DNA of 5,944 nucleotides from NBML01 sp029939535 (GTDB taxonomy: Bacteria > Desulfobacterota > Desulfobacteria > Desulfobacterales > Desulfobacteraceae): positions 1-5,944 of the forward strand of contig JAOZST010000216.1 in assembly GCA_029939535.1 (NCBI GenBank), in the 5' to 3' direction. This document shows positions 1-5,891 of this stretch, piece after piece (positions within the stretch are counted from its first letter, which is position 1; every line of letters begins with the position of its first letter). The notes under the pieces were generated by a model. That model ran no database searches. It had not been told where the DNA came from and saw nothing but the letters and a program-made list of their open reading frames with translations. Position numbers and translations under genes: made by a program.

Positions 1-2
1 GA

Positions 3-134
3 ACTGCCATTGACCAGGGCATGGAAGCAAGTTTTGAACAAATCATGGAGCTTGAGAAAAGCCATTTGCTCATCTGCGGACAAAGCGGAACTGACTTTGT
101 GGAAAAACGGCTCAAGGAGATGGGCAAAAAATAA
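3..134 (+). CDS. Probable enoyl-CoA hydratase/isomerase (crotonase) family protein, C-terminal end only
   Basis: Only the last 43 codons are inside the window, in the frame starting at base 3 and ending with TAA at 132-134. The segment has a helical stretch (GMEASFEQIMELEK) followed by DFVEKRLKEMGKK. Crotonase-fold enzymes end in a similar way, with a helix carrying a conserved EKR near the C-terminus. Crotonases hydrate or isomerise acyl-CoA thioesters in beta-oxidation and aromatic-ring degradation, but the active-site part lies outside the window, so the reaction cannot be stated. The downstream gene encodes an acyl-CoA-forming ligase on the same strand 41 bases away with no convincing terminator between, which supports a CoA-thioester role and a shared operon. 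The frame is secure; the family call is moderate because no catalytic motif is visible. Confidence 0.5.
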   Translation, partial: TAIDQGMEASFEQIMELEKSHLLICGQSGTDFVEKRLKEMGKK

Positions 135-175
135 ATCGCCTGGTTTTTAAAAAACTGGCATCACAGGAAAAGAAA

Positions 176-1510
176 ATGGAACAGACAATGTTTAATCCGG
201 ATATGGAATCCTTATCTTTATCAGAACAGAAAAAAATGGAAAAAGATCTTCTCCTTGACCAGATTAATTATGTATACAAAAACAGCACCATGTACCAGGA
301 AAAGTTTGCAAAAGCAGGAATCACAAAGGATCAAATCAAAAATACAGAGGATCTTTCCCTTCTTCCCTTTACCACAAAACAGGAACTTCGGGATTCCCAA
401 AAAAGACTGGCGCCATTTGGTGATTTTTTAGCTGCTCCGGCACATAGCATCAACCGGGTCCACAGGACTTCCGGCACCACGGGCAGCTTCATCTATACTG
501 CCCTGACAAAAAACGACCTGGACCTGACCCACAATTGCGGGGCCAGGGCCTTCTGGGCAGCAGGGCTTCGACCCCATCATCGGGTGGTACACTGCCTGAA
601 TTACTGCATGTGGATGGGCGGATACACGGATCATGCCAATCTGGAAACAACCGGGGCCAGTGTTCTCCCCTTTGGTGTGGGCAATGCCAGACAATTGATC
701 CAGATAATCAAAGATGCTGGAATAAATGTGATTTCATCCACACCCTCCTATCCAAATCATCTGGAAAAAGTAGTAAAAGCTGAATTCAACATGGACCCAC
801 AAGAACTGGGACTGGAGCTGGGATTATTTGGCGGAGAACCCGGGCTTGATAATCCTGTATTCAGGCAGAGGATGGAAAATACCTGGGGGATGAAGGCTCA
901 GAACGCCAACTATGGGGTTTCCGATGTTCTCTGCAATTTTGCCTCGGTCTGCCCGGACAATTATAAACTCCATTTCCTGGGACAGGGTGCCTTGCTTGTC
1001 CAGCTCATCGATCCAGTGACCCTTGAAGATATTCCTGTTACCCAGGGAGCCATGGGGGAAATGGTGTTGACCCATCTGAAAAAAGAAGCCCAGCCCCTGG
1101 TCCGGTACCGGACTTCCGATCTTATGGAAATCCTGGAAACAGGCCCGTGTAAATGCGGCAGAACAGGATTCCGCTTCAGGATACTGGGAAGAACCGATGA
1201 CATGCTCCATGTAAAAGGCATCAATGTATTTCCCAAAGGTATTGCCATGGTGCTTGAAAATCTGGTTCCAGAGGTCACAGGGGAATTCCAGATCATCCTG
1301 GACCACCCATCCCCCTATACAAACCTGGATATAAAAGTAGAGCATGGGCCCCATATCACGCCCGACAATAAAATAGATCTGAAATTAAAAATTGAAAAAA
1401 AAATCAAAGAAACCCTTAATTTTAAAGGGAGAATAGAACTTGTAAAACCCGATTCAATTGAACGGACAAGAATGGGAAAGGCAAGAAGGGTTATCCGAAA
1501 TTATGAATAA
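176..1510 (+). CDS. Phenylacetate--CoA ligase family protein (ANL adenylate-forming enzyme)
   Basis: A 444-residue protein of the PaaK-like branch of adenylate-forming enzymes, close to the usual 430-440 residues. These cytoplasmic enzymes activate a carboxylic acid with ATP and transfer the acyl group to CoA. Visible motifs in order: phosphate loop RTSGTTG (97-103), GGEPG (219-223), YGVSD (246-250), YRTSD (311-315), a cysteine-rich CKCGRT (325-330) typical of PaaK relatives, the hinge-region GRTDDMLHVKG (338-348), and a C-terminal RTRMGKARR whose Lys435 fits the adenylation lysine. The ATG at 176 has AGGA at 165-168, seven bases upstream. The acid substrate cannot be read from the motifs; aromatic (phenylacetate, benzoate-like) or other acids are possible, so no paaK symbol is given. 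The likely crotonase gene just upstream suggests a joint catabolic operon. It ends three bases from the convergent rsgA stop. Confidence 0.9.
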   Translation: MEQTMFNPDMESLSLSEQKKMEKDLLLDQINYVYKNSTMYQEKFAKAGITKDQIKNTEDLSLLPFTTKQELRDSQKRLAPFGDFLAAPAHSINRVHRTSGTTGSFIYTALTKNDLDLTHNCGARAFWAAGLRPHHRVVHCLNYCMWMGGYTDHANLETTGASVLPFGVGNARQLIQIIKDAGINVISSTPSYPNHLEKVVKAEFNMDPQELGLELGLFGGEPGLDNPVFRQRMENTWGMKAQNANYGVSDVLCNFASVCPDNYKLHFLGQGALLVQLIDPVTLEDIPVTQGAMGEMVLTHLKKEAQPLVRYRTSDLMEILETGPCKCGRTGFRFRILGRTDDMLHVKGINVFPKGIAMVLENLVPEVTGEFQIILDHPSPYTNLDIKVEHGPHITPDNKIDLKLKIEKKIKETLNFKGRIELVKPDSIERTRMGKARRVIRNYE

Positions 1511-1513
1511 TCC

Positions 1514-2461
1514 CTAGCGCCGGCTCTTGAACCTGGCCTCTCCGGCTTCCAGCTGGTCAAGGATCTCCAGATAGGTGACATAACGCTCTTGAGCAATACT
1601 TCCGCTTTCCACCAGGTTTACCACGGCACAACCCGGTTCGGTTCGGTGGCGGCAATCCCGGAAACGGCAGTGATCCTCCATGGCCTCTTCAAAACCTGGA
1701 AAATATCCGGCAAGATCCCCGGCTGAAATATCCACCAGTCCAAACTCGTTAAAACCAGGGGTATCCACCAGTTCACCGCCCCCTGGCAGGGAATGAAGGG
1801 TGGAAACAGTTGTTGTATTGCACCCCCTACTACCCGCTTCATAAAGCTCTCCAACCCTGAGATCCAGAGTGGGACAGATGGCATTGAGCAGGGAGCTTTT
1901 GCCCACCCCTGTAATGCCCACAAAAAAACTCCGGAACCCCTGCCCCAGAAACAGTTCCAAGGCACCCAGGCCCTCACCGTCCACTGCGCTCACGACAAAA
2001 ACATCCAGGATTCCAGAATAGATGGCTGTTAATTTTTCAACAAAGGTTTCAGAGTCTTCAAGATCTCCCTTATTGATCACCAGCACAGGAATCAGGCCCG
2101 CCTCCCTGGCTGCAACAATAGCCTGATCAATATATCCGGGAGCAGGCAAAGGCAGGGGTGCAACCACCACTCCCAGAACATCCAGGTTGGCACCGACAAT
2201 CCTGACACTGCCCCGGGAATCCCTTCGGCAAAGTTCTGTTCTGCGCGGTAACCGTTTAAGGCGATGGTCCTGCACAACCACGCTGTCACCCACAACATGA
2301 CCGGAGTTCCTTTTCACCTTTACCATCTGCCTTTCTCCGGTTTCAAACAAAATATTCACTGCAATGCCATGGTGGGCTACAATCACACCCCTTTGAGCCG
2401 GATCGGAACCGGCGGAATGCTTTTCCCTCTGTTTTTCAACACCTTTTTTCTTACTTTTCAA
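1514..2461 (-). CDS. rsgA: Ribosome small subunit-dependent GTPase A (RsgA/YjeQ), with an unusual switch I
   Basis: A 315-residue circularly permuted GTPase that in characterised bacteria checks late 30S subunit maturation. It has a basic N-terminus, an OB-fold region (about 25-85), then G motifs in permuted order: NKGD (G4, 130-133), SAVDGEG (G5-like, 158-164), GITGVGKSS (G1, 182-190), DTPG (G3, 233-236). A zinc finger follows with Cys265, Cys270, His272 and Cys278 in the family context CRHRTEPGC. The switch I motif, normally G-x-H-T-T, reads GCNTTT (213-218), so Asn215 stands where the proposed catalytic His is expected. The start is TTG at 2461: an in-frame TAG, which is also the stop of the upstream gene, lies two codons before it, and AGGAG at 2469-2473 gives a spacing of seven bases. 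It is the second gene of a tightly coupled pair and converges on the CoA-ligase gene with a three-base gap. Confidence 0.95.
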   Translation of the reverse strand: MKSKKKGVEKQREKHSAGSDPAQRGVIVAHHGIAVNILFETGERQMVKVKRNSGHVVGDSVVVQDHRLKRLPRRTELCRRDSRGSVRIVGANLDVLGVVVAPLPLPAPGYIDQAIVAAREAGLIPVLVINKGDLEDSETFVEKLTAIYSGILDVFVVSAVDGEGLGALELFLGQGFRSFFVGITGVGKSSLLNAICPTLDLRVGELYEAGSRGCNTTTVSTLHSLPGGGELVDTPGFNEFGLVDISAGDLAGYFPGFEEAMEDHCRFRDCRHRTEPGCAVVNLVESGSIAQERYVTYLEILDQLEAGEARFKSRR

Positions 2462-2464
2462 CCA

Positions 2465-3529
2465 CTAACTCCTAAAAATCTCGCTCATTTTTATCAAGAG
2501 ATTGATATCACCTTCCACCTTGTATTTCTGGTCCATGAACATCTGTTGGCCATCCGCCTTTTTTGTCATAATATCCATCCAAAGTTCAAAGGGAGCAATA
2601 ATGGCAATATCCGACTTTTCAGCTGATCCCAATCTGCAATTTATTTTATTATTAAGGATTTCGAAATAACAATCCCCTTTTTGTTCACCTGAAAAGATGA
2701 ACTGGTAGACCCCTTTAACTCCGTCTGATTTTTCCGGATTAAAACCCTCTTTCATGATTGCCAGGAATGATTCCAGAGAGTTAGGCCGCGGAGTCATCCC
2801 TAACTTATCAAATTCTTTAGGGGTCACACCTTCATCAATACAGGTTTGCCAAAAAATATTTCCAACAGCAGACATGGTTTTAAAATCGGTGGTAGGCGTA
2901 TTGATTGCCTCCATTGTCTTTTTTGATACAGCGTTATTTTTGATCAGCTCCCTACCCCCCTGGGTTATAGCATCCAATACAGATTTTACTACAGGGTCGG
3001 ATTTTTTTTGTGCCAGGGTTTCCGCACCGGGAATATAAATTTCTGCTTTTAAGTTTTTCCCATACAAATAGTTCAAATAAGAGCTTAGCTGCTCAAAAAC
3101 CGAATGCTCGGGAAAACCGGCAACAGAGACCGCGACTACCGGGGGCGGGTCCTGACGCAGAGGATGCAATGTTACACCGTTTTTCGACACAATAAAAGGT
3201 TCTACAAAGGGCAGTGTGCGCTCAATAAATGTTTTCATATTTGCATTAAGAGTATAATGGAAAAGAGGAGTTGCCAGGATACATAGATCGCTGGCCATGA
3301 ATTTTGGAAAAAGCTCTTTGCTCATTTCATCTTTATGAATACATTCACCCGGTGTTTTGGTCCAGCAAGTAAAACATCCAATACAATAATTAATCTTTTT
3401 TTTGAAAATATTAATTACCTCAACCTCGGCTTCTTCTTCTTTCATCCCTTCAATTAATTGATTCAGGATCAGTTCTGTTTTACTCTGCCCTCCCACCCGG
3501 GCACTGGAATTAATTGCCAATACTTTCAT
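2465..3529 (-). CDS. Flavodoxin-fold NAD(P)H/FMN reductase fused to a C-terminal SCP2 (sterol carrier) domain
   Basis: A 354-residue cytoplasmic protein with two parts. Residues 1 to about 200 are an FMN_red/flavodoxin-like domain. It begins MKVLAINSSARVGG, a flavin-phosphate loop, and contains TPLFHYTLNANMKTFIER (87-104), the family's second signature. Between them is C-x2-C-x2-C-x7-C (Cys49, 52, 55, 63), the compact spacing known from iron-sulfur flavoproteins, so a 4Fe-4S cluster is possible. Residues about 265-354 look like an SCP2 domain: GVYQF, a polar beta region, FELWMDIMTKKADGQQMFM, then KVEGDINLLIKMSEIF. SCP2 domains bind lipids or acyl-CoA in a hydrophobic tunnel. The joint function is unknown; an electron-transfer enzyme acting on a hydrophobic substrate is an inference. 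The ATG at 3529 has AAAAGGAG six bases upstream. It is the first gene of a pair with rsgA and diverges from the TerB-like gene. Confidence 0.85.
   Translation of the reverse strand: MKVLAINSSARVGGQSKTELILNQLIEGMKEEEAEVEVINIFKKKINYCIGCFTCWTKTPGECIHKDEMSKELFPKFMASDLCILATPLFHYTLNANMKTFIERTLPFVEPFIVSKNGVTLHPLRQDPPPVVAVSVAGFPEHSVFEQLSSYLNYLYGKNLKAEIYIPGAETLAQKKSDPVVKSVLDAITQGGRELIKNNAVSKKTMEAINTPTTDFKTMSAVGNIFWQTCIDEGVTPKEFDKLGMTPRPNSLESFLAIMKEGFNPEKSDGVKGVYQFIFSGEQKGDCYFEILNNKINCRLGSAEKSDIAIIAPFELWMDIMTKKADGQQMFMDQKYKVEGDINLLIKMSEIFRS
2469..2473 (-). promoter_or_regulatory. Shine-Dalgarno of rsgA, supporting a TTG start
   Basis: On the minus strand AGGAG lies seven bases before TTG at 2461-2459. 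It sits inside the last codons of the upstream flavodoxin-SCP2 gene, whose TAG stop (2467-2465) falls between it and the TTG. No ATG or GTG alternative is possible upstream because that same TAG closes the frame. This arrangement suggests translational coupling. Confidence 0.75.
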
Positions 3530-3554
3530 GGTAAACTCCTTTTTATAAAATTAA

Positions 3555-3567
3555 TTTCCAATGGAAA
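3555..3567. repeat. 13-bp perfect inverted repeat TTTCCA-A-TGGAAA in the divergent region
   Basis: Six-base arms around one central base, centred at 3561, about 25 bases upstream of the flavodoxin-SCP2 start and therefore probably in its 5' leader or promoter. It could be an operator; no regulator is known. Confidence 0.35.
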
Positions 3568-3582
3568 CTCGTACAAAAAATG

Positions 3583-3600
3583 TGTATTTTTATGAATACA
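3583..3600. repeat. 18-bp inverted repeat TGTATT-N6-AATACA, candidate operator
   Basis: Perfect six-base arms separated by six bases lie between the divergent flavodoxin-SCP2 and TerB-like genes, 19 bases upstream of the -35 box of the latter. The shape (short arms, helical-turn spacing) suits a dimeric helix-turn-helix repressor or activator. It is AT-rich, so chance occurrence is possible. Confidence 0.35.
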
Positions 3601-3618
3601 AGTAGAGATAATGAATCC

Positions 3619-3647
3619 TTGACCCAATGTTTATATCCTCTTATAGT
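3619..3647 (+). promoter_or_regulatory. Sigma-70 type promoter of the TerB-like gene
   Basis: TTGACC (3619-3624), a 17-base spacer and TATAGT (3642-3647) match the -35/-10 consensus at five of six positions each. The expected transcription start is near 3654, giving a leader of about 60 bases to the ATG at 3716. Confidence 0.65.
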
Positions 3648-3715
3648 AGCAGAAGGAAACAACTTATCAATCAAATTCTGATGATGTGCAAGCGAAAAAA
3701 GGATATCACCATAAG

Positions 3716-4174
3716 ATGTTGGATTTAATAAAAAAAATTATTGGCAGCCACCATGGCAAAACCCAGACCACAGACCAGGATGTTCCAAACGCTCATTTGG
3801 CATTAACCGTACTGCTGCTTGAGGCCGCATATGCAGACGGCGAATGCAGTGGAGAAGAAAAAAATCATCTTGTTGAAACACTTGTGAAAAATTTTGATAT
3901 ACCCATAGAGGAAATTAATACCCTGCTGGCTGAAAGAGACAAAGAAGACAAGGAGTATGTGAACCTTTTTCACTATACTCACTTTATCAACGAAAATTTT
4001 TCTGAAAAGCAGAAAATAGATATAATGGAATCTGTCTGGCGTATCATTTTGATAGACGATCACCTTGAAGCCCATGAGGACCACTTTGCCCACAAACTTG
4101 CAAACCTTCTCCGCTTAAGCCATAGCGATTTGATTGATGCTAAACTCCGGGCAAGAAAACAGCTTTCATATTAA
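3716..4174 (+). CDS. TerB-like (tellurite resistance protein TerB family) protein
   Basis: A 152-residue, all-helical acidic protein of the TerB/COG4103 type. The first half carries LLLEAAYADGECSGEEKNHL (33-52), the family's Asp/Gly-Glu signature. The second half has a matching WRIILIDDHLEAHEDHF (108-124) followed by KLANLLRLSHSDL (127-139), as in the internal two-fold repeat of TerB. No signal peptide or membrane segment is seen. TerB-like domains occur in stress and membrane-associated complexes and are thought to bind divalent metal; stand-alone short members such as this one mostly have no assigned role, and no ter genes lie nearby. I chose ATG 3716, preceded by AAGGA at 3699-3703 (spacing a long 12 bases), because family members tend to start with a sequence like MLDLIKK. 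A GTG at 3686 in the same frame would add ten residues but has no ribosome binding site. The 3' end overlaps the convergent methyltransferase gene by nine bases. Confidence 0.8.
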   Translation: MLDLIKKIIGSHHGKTQTTDQDVPNAHLALTVLLLEAAYADGECSGEEKNHLVETLVKNFDIPIEEINTLLAERDKEDKEYVNLFHYTHFINENFSEKQKIDIMESVWRIILIDDHLEAHEDHFAHKLANLLRLSHSDLIDAKLRARKQLSY

Positions 4175-5191
4175 TTTATGGTGTTCTCTCAAATTTTCAG
4201 AGAGTCTTTGGGTTAATTGAAAAGCTTTTTCAACTGTTTTTTCCTTGTCTTGATTGATCAGGCAACAGGTAGCAGGCGATATCAGGCTTTGGCTCAAAAT
4301 TTGATCCAGGGGGACTCCATTTTTCGATAATGTATTCCAGATAGTATTTAACTTAAAGGCAAGCAGGTCGAGATTTTCTTTTTCAAAGGATTCAATACCG
4401 GTTGGAACGATTCCCCAGACCAATATCCCGTCCCTGTCTAAAAAATTTTTAATGGAACCATGGCAGGATGCCAATATCTGGGCATTGGTATATACATCAA
4501 ATGAGACTACATCCATGTCAAGGCCTAAAAGAAAATCCCAGTCCGGATTACCGCAAAGATGTATTCCCCGTGGACCATCAATTGTGGAAAAAAAAAGGTC
4601 CAAATCTTCTTTGGCTTTTTGTTCTCCATATCCTGACATCGCTGAAAAAACAAATTGCATACCGGGTTCATCTATAAACATAAATGCATTGGTGTTTTTT
4701 TCCTTCAGCTTTCTTAGCTGGATATTAATCCGTTTGGCCATAATTTCAAACATGAAAGGCCTGATAGTATCGTCAAACAATATTGGGCGGTCATCCTGAT
4801 CCAGAACATTAAAGCCGAAGCTGACAGGGCCTTCAAGCTGTCCCCTGATCCCTGGCCTGTCCCTCAGATCAAGATCTAAAAACTTGTGATACACTGAAGA
4901 ATAAACAGGACTGACATCAAAATATTCCAGATCCTCAAAATGGGACATGGTCTCTTCAAATTCATCTATGAATTTATCCATGGAGAACCGTAAGGTTTTA
5001 TTTTCCATATCAAGCAATATTCCAGGAAAATGCTCTGCCGCCTGTACGTACATATCTTCGTAGTAACTGTAATTGGGTAACTGGGGCCAGAATGGAATGT
5101 CAAGACTTAAGGCAGTTTTAAGAGCCTGATTTATATCTGTATGTGGCATGACTGCCATTGCTGTTGTTAATAATTTTCCGGGGATAGTCAT
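4166..5191 (-). CDS. MetE C-terminal-domain / UROD-superfamily zinc methyltransferase (core-MetE-like)
   Basis: A 341-residue TIM-barrel-type protein resembling the catalytic C-terminal half of cobalamin-independent methionine synthase and the related corrinoid methyltransferases. The N-terminus has AVMPHTD (13-19) and IPFWPQLP (32-39), typical of short stand-alone members. Further motifs are EGPVSFG (120-126), FIDEPG (172-177), HLCGNPDW (211-218) and SPATCCL (305-311). His211, Cys213 and Cys309 fit the zinc ligands that activate the thiol substrate; the position of the fourth MetE ligand (Glu) appears to be Asp232. The N-terminal half of full MetE (about 755 residues), which helps bind methyl-tetrahydrofolate, is absent. 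Known core-MetE proteins of anaerobes transfer methyl from methylcobalamin to homocysteine, but the substrate here is inferred. The ATG at 5191 has AAGGTG (5202-5197) five bases upstream. A possible promoter is TTGACT (5302-5297) with a poor -10 (5279-5274). No cobalamin riboswitch motif was seen in the leader. Confidence 0.75.
   Translation of the reverse strand: MTIPGKLLTTAMAVMPHTDINQALKTALSLDIPFWPQLPNYSYYEDMYVQAAEHFPGILLDMENKTLRFSMDKFIDEFEETMSHFEDLEYFDVSPVYSSVYHKFLDLDLRDRPGIRGQLEGPVSFGFNVLDQDDRPILFDDTIRPFMFEIMAKRINIQLRKLKEKNTNAFMFIDEPGMQFVFSAMSGYGEQKAKEDLDLFFSTIDGPRGIHLCGNPDWDFLLGLDMDVVSFDVYTNAQILASCHGSIKNFLDRDGILVWGIVPTGIESFEKENLDLLAFKLNTIWNTLSKNGVPLDQILSQSLISPATCCLINQDKEKTVEKAFQLTQRLSENLREHHKLI
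4217..4242 (+). terminator. Possible weak terminator of the TerB-like gene
   Basis: TTGAAAA-GCT-TTTTCAA (4217-4233) is a perfect seven-base-pair hairpin followed after three bases by T6 (4237-4242). It lies 43 bases after the TerB-like stop, inside the C-terminal codons of the opposing gene. The stem is almost all A-T, so its strength is doubtful. Confidence 0.3.
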
Positions 5192-5447
5192 CTAAACACC
5201 TTTTTCTTTTAAAAAAGAACACTCCTTGTTGTCCACATGGTAAACATTTTTTATAATTTGTTTCATAGATCAGCGAATAATAAATTTATGATTTACAGTC
5301 AAGCTATAAAAATTTTTGGGTCAACCAGCACTTGTAGAAAACCTGGGACCGATGTTACCAAACTGCTCTATGGATTTCGCAAAAGCCTTTTACATTCGGT
5401 TTCATATTCCAGGGTATTGCCATTTAAAGAAAGTTTGAAATCAGACG

Positions 5448-5477
5448 TTGTAAGGGGAGAACACTTCTCTGTATAAG
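5448..5477 (+). promoter_or_regulatory. Possible plus-strand promoter upstream of the terminator-like hairpin
   Basis: TTGTAA (5448-5453), an 18-base spacer and TATAAG (5472-5477) match four and five of six consensus positions. A start near 5484 with an end at the hairpin would give an RNA of about 205 bases. The -35 is weak and the call rests mainly on pairing with the terminator. Confidence 0.25.
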
Positions 5478-5663
5478 TAAATCTGGTCGGAACATTAGGA
5501 TTCAGAACTCTAAGGGGTTGATGGGATTTTATTGAAAACAAAAAAGAGTCCTTGAATTTTAATTGGTCTTTAAAATTACAATCAATATTTAAAATCCCTT
5601 TTCATGGCTCTTCTCCACCCGAACGAATGTTTTCCCCGATTAAAAAGTGGTCAAATAATTGCC

Positions 5664-5691
5664 TGGATTTCTGGGGAAATCCATTTTTTTT
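5664..5691 (+). terminator. Intrinsic terminator-like hairpin with U8 tail
   Basis: On the plus strand TGGATTTC (5664-5671) pairs perfectly with GAAATCCA (5676-5683) around a TGGG loop and is followed at once by eight T (5684-5691). This is the classic Rho-independent layout, directed rightwards. No plus-strand gene ends nearby, so it would either end a small untranslated RNA or protect the arsR promoter from read-through. It lies antisense to the decayed minus-strand gene, where the same bases read QKKWISPEIQ, so a chance palindrome is possible. Confidence 0.5.
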
Positions 5692-5856
5692 GATAACCCG
5701 AAGCATTTATCATCAGATTCAAATAAAATCCCCTGTCCCTTACAATAGATAAAAGATATCCTTTTTTAAAAGACGTTCCAGGGTTTAATGAATACATATA
5801 GGGCTCACTATTTGAAATCACTGAGAAAATATATTTCGATAATTCTAAAAATATAG

Positions 5857-5885
5857 TTGACAGGTAATTAATTAATCAATATGAT
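5857..5885 (+). promoter_or_regulatory. Strong sigma-70 type promoter of the arsR-type gene
   Basis: TTGACA (5857-5862, perfect), a 17-base spacer and TATGAT (5880-5885, five of six). With the usual six bases between the -10 and the start site, +1 falls on the A of the ATG at 5892, so the mRNA should be leaderless. No Shine-Dalgarno is visible in the six bases between, in agreement. Confidence 0.75.
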
Positions 5886-5886
5886 T
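5874..5886. promoter_or_regulatory. Palindrome over the -10 box, candidate autoregulatory operator
   Basis: AATCA-ATA-TGATT has perfect five-base arms and covers the -10 hexamer. A second palindrome, ATTAATTAAT (5867-5876), fills the spacer. ArsR-family repressors usually bind imperfect AT-rich palindromes overlapping their own promoter, so this is a natural candidate. Confidence 0.4.
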
Positions 5887-5891
5887 GGGTC

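Larger units (their letters stand above)
5299..5797 (-). pseudogene. Probable decayed gene of unknown family (one frameshift, two internal stops)
   Basis: No intact gene lies in this stretch, but on the minus strand two long open stretches join through a one-base shift. From ATG 5797 the frame reads MYSLNPGTSFKKGYLLSIV and on to WISPEIQAII, where TGA (5653-5651) stops it. Dropping one base at 5653 continues as DHFLIGENIRSGGEEP, then TGA (5604-5602). The same frame stays open for 77 codons (through FLFSIKSHQPLRVLNP and GNTLEYETECKRLLRNP) to TAG (5370-5368), then 22 more to TGA (5301-5299). The first frame is open back to 5875. The protein-like composition over about 165 codons supports an old gene rather than noise. 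I do not recognise the family. No good ribosome binding site precedes 5797. Selenocysteine reading of the TGA is unlikely because no GC-rich hairpin follows it. Moderate confidence; chance open frames in AT-rich DNA remain possible. Confidence 0.4.

Noticed and set aside
135..175. AT-rich imperfect hairpin (GGTTTTTAAAAAACTGG) between the first two genes as a terminator
   Set aside because: The stem is short, nearly all A-T, imperfect and lacks a following T run, so the two genes are better read as co-transcribed.
824..1354. Long minus-strand open frame of 176 codons inside the CoA-ligase gene
   Set aside because: It is a shadow of the strongly supported plus-strand gene, with no family signature and no ribosome binding site context.
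5204..5219. Inverted repeat TTCTTTT-AA-AAAAGAA in front of the methyltransferase ribosome binding site
   Set aside because: It is composed almost only of A and T and would form a very weak hairpin; simple-sequence chance is more likely than a regulatory element.
5209..5238. Nine-codon leader peptide (starting MWTTR) before the methyltransferase gene on the minus strand
   Set aside because: It has no ribosome binding site, no run of regulatory codons and no terminator/antiterminator pair; a short frame like this is expected by chance.
5237..5476. Plus-strand open frame of 79 codons
   Set aside because: No ribosome binding site and no recognisable protein features. It begins in the 5' leader of the divergent methyltransferase gene and lies largely antisense to the more protein-like decayed minus-strand frame.
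5368..5604. In-frame TGA and TAG read as selenocysteine and pyrrolysine in the minus-strand frame
   Set aside because: Some Desulfobacterota use both amino acids, but the bases after the TGA are AT-rich with no SECIS-like hairpin. A frameshift is also needed upstream, so gene decay is the simpler reading.
5552..5752. Plus-strand open frame of 66 codons
   Set aside because: It starts at a TTG without a ribosome binding site, runs through the terminator-like hairpin and is antisense to the decayed gene. Its composition looks like a shadow of that frame.
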